Shown: positions 30,538 to 35,265 of the stretch, piece after piece | Layout: every line of letters begins with the position of its first letter | How positions within the stretch are numbered: position 1 is the stretch's first letter | Source: Stenotrophomonas maltophilia | GTDB taxonomy: Bacteria; Pseudomonadota; Gammaproteobacteria; Xanthomonadales; Xanthomonadaceae | Assembly (NCBI GenBank): GCA_002387845.1 | Contig: DGLB01000077.1 | Coordinates: 48,871-84,135 of the forward strand | Length of the DNA stretch: 35,265 nucleotides | Reading direction: 5' to 3' | Position numbers and translations under genes: made by a program | The notes under the pieces: model-generated | What the model saw: only the letters and a program-made list of their open reading frames with translations | Database searches by the model: none | Told to the model about the DNA's origin: nothing

Positions 30538-31700
30538 TCCTGACACCGGAAGCCGAGATCGCCCAGTTCCTGCGACGCGTCAAATATGTACTGCTGGCTC
30601 TGGCCATCGGCTGGGTGATCGGGCTGCTGGCCCCGATCCTGACCCCGTTCGTGCTGGCGCTGGCGCTGGCCTGGCTGGGCGACCCGCTGGTTGACCGGAT
30701 CGAGGCCACCGGCCGTTCGCGCAACACCGGCGTGGTGCTGGTGTTCGTGGCGATGGTGCTGGTGATCACCGCGTTGCTGCTGATTCTGGTGCCGATGATC
30801 GAGCGTCAGATCGCCACGTTGATCACGGCCATTCCGCAGGCGCAGGCCTGGCTGATGCAGACCGGCATTCCGTGGTTCGAGCAGAAGACGGGGCTGGAGA
30901 TCATGCAGTGGCTGGACCCGGACCGGCTGATCGAGTGGGTGCGCAGCCATTGGCAGCAGGCTGGCGGCTTCGCCAAGACCTTCTTCGGCTACGTGTCGCG
31001 CTCGGGCTTTGCGATGGTGACCTGGGTGGTCAACATCCTGCTGCTGCCGATTCTGGCGTTCTACTTCCTGCGCGACTGGGACAAGCTGGTGGAGCGGGTG
31101 GCTTCGACCATTCCGCGCAACCATATCGGCACGATCAGCAAGCTGGCGCGGGAATCCAACGAGGTGCTGGGCGCGTTCATCCGCGGCCAGTTCCTGGTGA
31201 TGATCGCGCTGGGCGTGATCTACGCGGCGGGCCTTTCACTGGTGGGTTTGAAGCTGGGTCTGTTGATTGGCCTGGTGGCGGGCCTGATCAGCTTCATTCC
31301 GTACCTGGGGGCGACCACGGGCATCGTGATGGCGGTGGTCGCAGCGCTGGTGCAGGCGCAGGGCTTTGACCTGAAGCTGCTGATTCTGGTGGGCGTGGTG
31401 TTCACGGTGGGCCAGCTGCTGGAAAGCTACGTGCTGACGCCGCGCATCGTGGGCGACAAGATCGGCCTGCATCCGGTGGCGGTGATCTTCGCGGTGATGG
31501 CGGGTGGCCAGCTGTTCGGCTTCCTGGGCATGCTGCTGGCGCTGCCGGTGGCGGCGGTGAGCAACGTGCTGCTGCGCTATGCGCACCAGCGCTACCGCGA
31601 AAGCGAGCTGTACGTGGGCGAGACGGCGATTGCGCTGGATTCCTACATCGACCGCCGCGCGGACACGATCGTGGTGCCGAAGGATCCCGACCTGAAGTGA
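30534..31700 (+). CDS. perM: AI-2E/PerM family transporter
   Basis: A 388-residue inner-membrane protein of the AI-2E transporter (PerM/YdiK) superfamily. Three N-terminal helices, a central soluble region (about 85-150), and a block of C-terminal helices. Family motifs seen: FVLALALAWLGDPLVD, FYFLRDWDKLVERV, LGAFIRGQFLVMIALGVIYA, SFIPYLGATTGI and ESYVLTPRIVGDKIGLHPV. The substrate is uncertain; few members truly move AI-2, and others are ion antiporters. The order DUF2066-perM-hda is common in related bacteria. The symbol is a family guess. Confidence 0.88.
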   Translation: MILTPEAEIAQFLRRVKYVLLALAIGWVIGLLAPILTPFVLALALAWLGDPLVDRIEATGRSRNTGVVLVFVAMVLVITALLLILVPMIERQIATLITAIPQAQAWLMQTGIPWFEQKTGLEIMQWLDPDRLIEWVRSHWQQAGGFAKTFFGYVSRSGFAMVTWVVNILLLPILAFYFLRDWDKLVERVASTIPRNHIGTISKLARESNEVLGAFIRGQFLVMIALGVIYAAGLSLVGLKLGLLIGLVAGLISFIPYLGATTGIVMAVVAALVQAQGFDLKLLILVGVVFTVGQLLESYVLTPRIVGDKIGLHPVAVIFAVMAGGQLFGFLGMLLALPVAAVSNVLLRYAHQRYRESELYVGETAIALDSYIDRRADTIVVPKDPDLK

Positions 31701-31702
31701 GC

Positions 31703-32407
31703 ATGGTGCCGCAGCTGCCGCTTGCCCTGCGTTACCCGCAGGACGAGCGCCTGGAAACCTTCATCGGCGCGCCGGACGGCGCGCTGGCGCAGCTGCGCGC
31801 GATTGCGGTGGGAGCGGCGCACGACTGGGTATACCTGGAAGGGGCGGCGGGCACGGGCAAGACGCATCAGGCGCTGGCGATGTGTTCGCTGGCGCAGCAG
31901 GCGGGGCGGCAGCCGACCTATCTGCCGTTGAAGGCGGTGGCGGGGCGGGTGCGGGCAGCCTTGGAGTCGCTGGAAGGGCGCGACCTGGTGACGCTGGACG
32001 GGCTGGATGCGATCGCGGGCCACCGCGACGATGAAGTGGCGCTGTTCGATTTCCACAACCGGGCGCGCACGACGGGCATCACGCTGATGTACACGGCGCA
32101 GCACGCGCCGGACCAGCTGGGATTGGCGCTACCGGACCTGCGCTCGCGCCTGCAGCAGTGCGTGCGGGTCGTCCTGCAGCCGCTGGACGACGAAGGCCGC
32201 GCGGCGGTGCTGCGTGAGCGCGCGGTACGACGTGGGCTGAGCATCGACGAGGCGTCGATCGAATGGCTGCTGACCCGTACGGGTCGCGAGCTGGGCAGCC
32301 TGGTGAGCCTGCTGGACTGGCTGGACCGCGAATCCATGGCGGCACAACGCCGCATCACCGTGCCGTTCCTGCGGCAGGTGGTCGAGGATGGTTCCGCTCG
32401 GTTGTAA
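31703..32407 (+). CDS. hda: DnaA regulatory inactivator Hda
   Basis: AAA+ protein that, with the DNA-loaded sliding clamp, stimulates ATP hydrolysis by DnaA and prevents re-initiation. The N-terminus MVPQLPLALRYP holds a clamp-binding motif (QLPLAL). Walker A is GAAGTGKT, the Walker B region is LVTLDGLDAIAGHRDDEVALFDF, and sensor II lies in the C-terminal helical lid (LLTRTGRELGSLVSLLDWLD). I chose ATG 31703 (234 aa), which has a GAAG upstream; a GTG at 31697 would overlap the transporter stop by four bases. It converges on murU. Confidence 0.93.
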   Translation: MVPQLPLALRYPQDERLETFIGAPDGALAQLRAIAVGAAHDWVYLEGAAGTGKTHQALAMCSLAQQAGRQPTYLPLKAVAGRVRAALESLEGRDLVTLDGLDAIAGHRDDEVALFDFHNRARTTGITLMYTAQHAPDQLGLALPDLRSRLQQCVRVVLQPLDDEGRAAVLRERAVRRGLSIDEASIEWLLTRTGRELGSLVSLLDWLDRESMAAQRRITVPFLRQVVEDGSARL

Positions 32408-32487
32408 CGCGAACTGCCCTCGACGGATGGTCGGTGGCCACGGGAACATCAACGGCACCTGTTATGGCGATTGCACGCCGGATGCCG

Positions 32488-32513
32488 GTAGGGTCGGTCG
32501 TCAGACGACTGCC
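32488..32513 (+). repeat. Degenerate GTAG-type palindrome (hda-murU gap)
   Basis: GTAGGGTCG followed by the hairpin GTCGT-CAG-ACGAC. It has the GTAG end and a stem, but the stem is imperfect at its base. It faces a second candidate at 32582-32603 in the same 192-base gap between converging hda and murU. The rest of this gap holds nothing else that I can identify. Confidence 0.4.
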
Positions 32514-32581
32514 GATAATATTGATCGGCGCTTTAACGCATGGACCGCACCCGAAACCGGCTGTCCATCCAGCACCGCTCA

Positions 32582-32603
32582 GCCACCCAGGGCGTGGCGC
32601 TAC
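32582..32603 (-). repeat. GTAG-type palindrome that includes the murU stop
   Basis: On the minus strand, GTAG-CGCCAC-GCCCTGG-GTGGC. The TAG of its GTAG end is the murU stop codon (32600-32602). The stem is only five pairs, so this is a weak family member. Confidence 0.4.
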
Positions 32604-33304
32604 GCTGACAATTCGGCGTCCAATGCCGCCAACCGTTCCGGCGTACCAACATCGGTCCATCGTCCATGGTGGTGCTCCCCCGTCACGCGCCCCTGCGCCA
32701 TGGCGAACCGCATCAACGGGGCCAATCCGAACTGCGGGGGATTCGTCGCTGAACCTTCGGTGCTGCCGATCACATCCCGCCAACCTTCCAGAATCGCGGG
32801 ACGATAGACGCCAACCCCCGCATAGGTCAGCCGCGGCGCATCGCCGGCATCCGCTACGCTGCCATCCTCACGCAGAATGAAATCCCCGCGCGGATGCTGC
32901 ACCGGGTTGTCGACCAGCACCAGGTGCGCATCGCCTTCAGGTTGCTTGGGCAGCGCTGCGAAATCCACATCTGTCCAGACGTCGCCGTTGACCACGAGGA
33001 ACGGCTGATCACCGAGCACGGGCAAGGCGTTGAGAATGCCGCCACCGGTTTCCAGCGGCACCGGGCCTTCGTCGAGGTAGTGCAGGCGGAGGTTCCAACG
33101 ACTGCCATCGCCGAGGGCGGGTTCGAACTGATTGCCCAGCCACGAGGTGTTGATCACCACGTCATCGATACCGGCGGCCGCAAGACGTTCCAGATGCCAC
33201 ACGATCAGGGGCTTGCCGCCGGCCACCAGCAGCGGCTTGGGGGTATGCAGGGTGAGCGGGCGCATGCGCTCGCCCTTGCCGGCGGAGAAGATGATGGCCT
33301 TCAT
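32600..33304 (-). CDS. murU: N-acetylmuramate 1-phosphate uridylyltransferase
   Basis: A 234-residue sugar-nucleotide transferase. The signature IIFSAGKGERMRPLTLHTPKPLL (residues 4-26) is that of nucleotidyltransferases; VNGDVWTDVDF and LVLVDNPVQHPRGDF also fit MurU. With AmgK it converts recovered MurNAc to UDP-MurNAc, bypassing de novo synthesis. The pairing with amgK in one overlapping unit is the main reason to choose MurU over glucose-1-phosphate thymidylyltransferase-type enzymes. Overlaps amgK by four bases. Confidence 0.9.
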   Translation of the reverse strand: MKAIIFSAGKGERMRPLTLHTPKPLLVAGGKPLIVWHLERLAAAGIDDVVINTSWLGNQFEPALGDGSRWNLRLHYLDEGPVPLETGGGILNALPVLGDQPFLVVNGDVWTDVDFAALPKQPEGDAHLVLVDNPVQHPRGDFILREDGSVADAGDAPRLTYAGVGVYRPAILEGWRDVIGSTEGSATNPPQFGLAPLMRFAMAQGRVTGEHHHGRWTDVGTPERLAALDAELSA

Positions 33305-34305
33305 GCGCGTGCGGCCATGGCGGGCTTGATGCGCTCCTGCAGCAGCTGCTGCAGGCCGGCCAGTTCGGGGTGGCGCGGCAGTACTTCATCCAGGTACTGG
33401 ATGAAGCGCGGGGCATCGGCGAAGTAATGACCCTTGCCGTCGCGGTCACGCAGGCGCACGAAGATGCCGAGGATCTTCAGGTGGCGCTGGATGCCCATCC
33501 AGTCGGCGTCGCGCAGGAACTGCGGCCAGGCGCGCACGGGCAATCCGGCGGCCAGCGCTTTGGCGTGATAGCGGGCGAGCCAGGCATCCACGCGCTGCAG
33601 CGGCCAGCTGAGGAAGGCGTCCTTGAACAGGCTGACCGGGTCGTAGGCGATGGGGCCGCGCACGAGGTCCTGGAAGTCGAGGACGGCCGGTCCGCCTTCC
33701 ACGGGCATCAGGTTGCGCGGCATGAAGTCGCGGTGGGTGAGCACCTGGGGCTGCTGCAGGGCGTTGTCCATCAGCCGGCGCTGGGCCAGCTGCAGGGCTT
33801 CGACTTCGCCGCAGTCGAGCTGCAGGCCGAGGTGGCGCTGCAGGAACCATTCGTCGAACAGGCCGGCATCACGCTGCAGCAGGGCTTCGCCGAACACGCC
33901 GAAGTCGTCGGGCACGGGAATGGACTGCAGGCGGATCAACTGGTCGAAAGCAGCGTCGAACCAGGCGTCGGCGTTTTCATTGGTGATCGCGCGGGCGAGG
34001 GTGGGGCCGCCGAGGTCTTCCAGCAGCAGGAAGCCCTGCGCTTCGTCGCGTGCCAGCACCTGCGGTACACGCACGCCGTGCGGTTCCAGCAGGTCGTGCA
34101 TGCGCAGCCACGGGCGCACGTCTTCCAACCCGGGCGGGGAGTCCATGACGATGTGGCTGCCGCGCACGCTGGTGGCGCGCCAGTAGCTGCGGAAACCGGC
34201 GTCGACCGAGGCACGGTCAAGCTGGGTGGTGTCATCGGCCAGCGCGGTGCGGGCCCAGTGCAGCCGCAGCGCGGTGCGTTGCGGATCGGAAGCAGGATCG
34301 TTCAT
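33301..34305 (-). CDS. amgK: Anomeric MurNAc/GlcNAc kinase
   Basis: A 334-residue aminoglycoside-phosphotransferase-fold kinase that phosphorylates MurNAc (and GlcNAc) at the anomeric position. ATP-site and catalytic motifs: FLLLEDLGGPTLAR, the catalytic loop LTHRDFMPRNLM (Asp in HRD), and the metal-binding VLDFQDLVRGPIAYD. QRHLKILGIFVRLRDRDGKGHY near the end is typical of AmgK. Its partner murU overlaps its stop. The cell-wall recycling route they form confers intrinsic fosfomycin tolerance in Pseudomonas; whether it does here is not shown. Confidence 0.92.
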   Translation of the reverse strand: MNDPASDPQRTALRLHWARTALADDTTQLDRASVDAGFRSYWRATSVRGSHIVMDSPPGLEDVRPWLRMHDLLEPHGVRVPQVLARDEAQGFLLLEDLGGPTLARAITNENADAWFDAAFDQLIRLQSIPVPDDFGVFGEALLQRDAGLFDEWFLQRHLGLQLDCGEVEALQLAQRRLMDNALQQPQVLTHRDFMPRNLMPVEGGPAVLDFQDLVRGPIAYDPVSLFKDAFLSWPLQRVDAWLARYHAKALAAGLPVRAWPQFLRDADWMGIQRHLKILGIFVRLRDRDGKGHYFADAPRFIQYLDEVLPRHPELAGLQQLLQERIKPAMAARA

Positions 34306-34326
34306 GAGAAGTGCGAAATGAAAGGG

Positions 34327-34599
34327 TCAGCGCTTGCCGCCGCTGAAGAGGCGCAGCACGGCGAGCACCGCGATGGCCCCGAGGGTGGCGCCGATGAAAC
34401 CGGCCGGTTCACCGGCGGCATACCAGCCCATGTACTGGCCGAACCAGCCGGCCACGAGTGCGCCGACAATGCCCAGCACGATGGTCAGCAGGCAGCCCAT
34501 GCGATTGTTGCCGGGCATGAAGAAGCGCCCGAACAGGCCGACGAAGAAGCCGACCAGAATGATGTAGAGCCAGCTGGTGCTGCCAAACAGTCCGTCCAT
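34327..34599 (-). CDS. GlsB/YeaQ/YmgE family membrane protein
   Basis: A 90-residue protein with three hydrophobic helices: SWLYIILVGFFVGLFGRF, MGCLLTIVLGIVGALVAGWFG, and IGATLGAIAVLAVLRLF. GRFFMPG and the Gly-rich helix are typical of the transglycosylase-associated (GlsB/YeaQ) family, which is often stress-induced. The start is set by GGAAA before ATG 34599. A perfect 10-bp inverted repeat lies 22 bases upstream. It is followed 21 bases later by amgK. Confidence 0.88.
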   Translation of the reverse strand: MDGLFGSTSWLYIILVGFFVGLFGRFFMPGNNRMGCLLTIVLGIVGALVAGWFGQYMGWYAAGEPAGFIGATLGAIAVLAVLRLFSGGKR

Positions 34600-34621
34600 C
34601 GTGCCGTTTCCTGCGGAAGAT

Positions 34622-34649
34622 GGACGCAGCCTATCAAAAGGCTGCGTCC
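34622..34649. promoter_or_regulatory. Perfect 10-bp inverted repeat upstream of the GlsB-like gene
   Basis: GGACGCAGCC (34622-34631), eight-base AT-rich loop, GGCTGCGTCC (34640-34649). It lies 22 bases before the ATG. No T-run follows on the minus strand, so this reads as an operator or a leader hairpin rather than a terminator. Confidence 0.6.
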
Positions 34650-34682
34650 CTCCGCGCATCAACGCCCCCGGCCATCACGACC

Positions 34683-34787
34683 GTGACACCGGGCGTGCCC
34701 GGCTTTCCGTCATGGCCGTAGAGCCGGGCTTGCCCGGCTTGCCGTCAATGCCGTAGAGCCGGGCTTGCCCGGCTTGCCGTCAAGGCT
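34683..34787. repeat. Three 35-bp tandem units carrying GTAG-type palindromes
   Basis: Units begin at 34683, 34718 and 34753, exactly 35 bases apart. Units two and three open with GTAGAGCCGGGCTTGCCCGG and are nearly identical; unit one (GTGACACCGGGCGTGCCCGG) has diverged. Each has a stem AGCCGGGC/GCCCGGCT and the tail TGCCGTCA. The array ends at the stop codon of the M20 peptidase gene. It is a tandem form of SMAG-like repeats, not a CRISPR. Confidence 0.8.
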
Positions 34788-35265
34788 CAGCAGCAGCCGT
34801 GCCCACCGTGACGGGTGCCGCTGTCGGCAGCCACCGGCGAACCGCTGGTCTCACCGCGCAGGCTGGCGGCGTGGTGTTCACTGATCACCTTCGACACGCA
34901 GGCCGTGACCCGCTTGCCCATCGGAATGTGCAGGAACTCGTTCGGGCCGTGCGCGTTCGAGTGCGGGCCGAGCACGCCGGTGATCATGAACTGCGCGCCC
35001 GGGAACTTCTCGCCCAGCATGCCCATGAACGGAATCGAGCCGCCTTCGCCCATGTACATCGCCGGCTTGCCGAAGAAGGTCTGGCTGGCGTCATCGATGG
35101 CTTGGGTCAGCCACGGGGCCATGGCCGGTGCGTTCCAGCCGGAGGAGGCCTTTTCCAGGTCCAGCTTCACTTCCGCGCCGTTCGGCGGGTCGCGCAGCAG
35201 GGCCTGCTTGAGCAGCTCGCCGCAGGCCTTGCCGTCAGCGGTCGGCGGCAGGCGCAGCGACAGCT
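34787..35265 (-). CDS. M20 family metallopeptidase, C-terminal part
   Basis: The 3' part of a zinc peptidase; the frame is open to the edge of the window (159 codons seen). Family landmarks: AMYMGEGGSIPFMGML, with the Gly-rich strand before the dimerisation-type site, and GVLGPHSNAHGPNEFLHI, containing the metal-ligand His of M20 dipeptidases of the carnosinase type. The C-terminal tail GTRHGGHGCC is unusual, rich in His and Cys, and could bind metal. The start of the gene and most metal ligands lie outside the window, so activity cannot be judged. Confidence 0.85.
   Translation of the reverse strand, partial: LSLRLPPTADGKACGELLKQALLRDPPNGAEVKLDLEKASSGWNAPAMAPWLTQAIDDASQTFFGKPAMYMGEGGSIPFMGMLGEKFPGAQFMITGVLGPHSNAHGPNEFLHIPMGKRVTACVSKVISEHHAASLRGETSGSPVAADSGTRHGGHGCC

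Noticed and set aside
34683..34787. Possible CRISPR array
   Set aside because: Units are head-to-tail copies over their whole 35 bases with no variable spacers and no cas genes nearby.

Overview
The window is about 35 kb of dense, GC-rich (roughly two-thirds G+C) bacterial chromosome. Gene content and order (rpoN next to a regulatory PTS cluster, the lptBAC-kdsCD block, bolA-murA, yqgE-ruvX-pyrB, the purM region next to hda, amgK-murU) point to a gammaproteobacterium of the Xanthomonadaceae. Short palindromes beginning with GTAG in several intergenic gaps match the SMAG repeat family described in Stenotrophomonas maltophilia, so Stenotrophomonas is the most likely genus. No rRNA, tRNA, CRISPR array, prophage or insertion sequence was seen.

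Layout. 1-2.2 kb (+): the 3' part of pilU (type IV pilus retraction ATPase), a small membrane protein and a YitT-family protein. 2.3-6.4 kb (-): an overlapping three-gene unit of two tandem DUF4153 membrane paralogues and tag (3-methyladenine glycosylase I). 6.5-8.5 kb (+): yqgE-ruvX-pyrB. 8.6-9.75 kb (-): a lower-GC islet with two tiny ORFs and a secreted thioredoxin-fold protein. 9.9-12.4 kb (-): a lipoprotein esterase, a zinc-ribbon protein and the magnesium channel mgtE, which has a terminator-like hairpin just before its start codon.

12.6-22.7 kb (-): one long co-directional block. In transcription order it holds kdsD, kdsC, lptC, lptA, lptB (Kdo supply and lipopolysaccharide export), rpoN, hpf, ptsN, hprK, rapZ, then EIIA-Man, HPr and Enzyme I. 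HPr has both His15 and Ser46, and HPr kinase is present, but there is no EIIB or EIIC sugar permease here, so this looks like a regulatory phosphorelay rather than a sugar importer.

22.8-24.65 kb (+): an ibaG/bolA-like gene, murA and a membrane-anchored single EF-hand protein, closed by a strong terminator. 24.7-29.3 kb (-): purM, three small paralogous membrane proteins, purN, then two tandem DUF3108 proteins. 29.4-32.4 kb (+): a DUF2066 protein, an AI-2E/PerM-family transporter and the replication regulator hda. 32.6-35.3 kb (-): a partial M20 peptidase, a GlsB/YeaQ-type membrane protein, and amgK and murU for cell-wall sugar recycling.

Most of the window is core genome. The stretches least explained by known biology are the 8.6-9.9 kb islet, the mgtE leader hairpin, the membrane-protein trio between purM and purN, the DUF4153 pair and the GTAG repeats.
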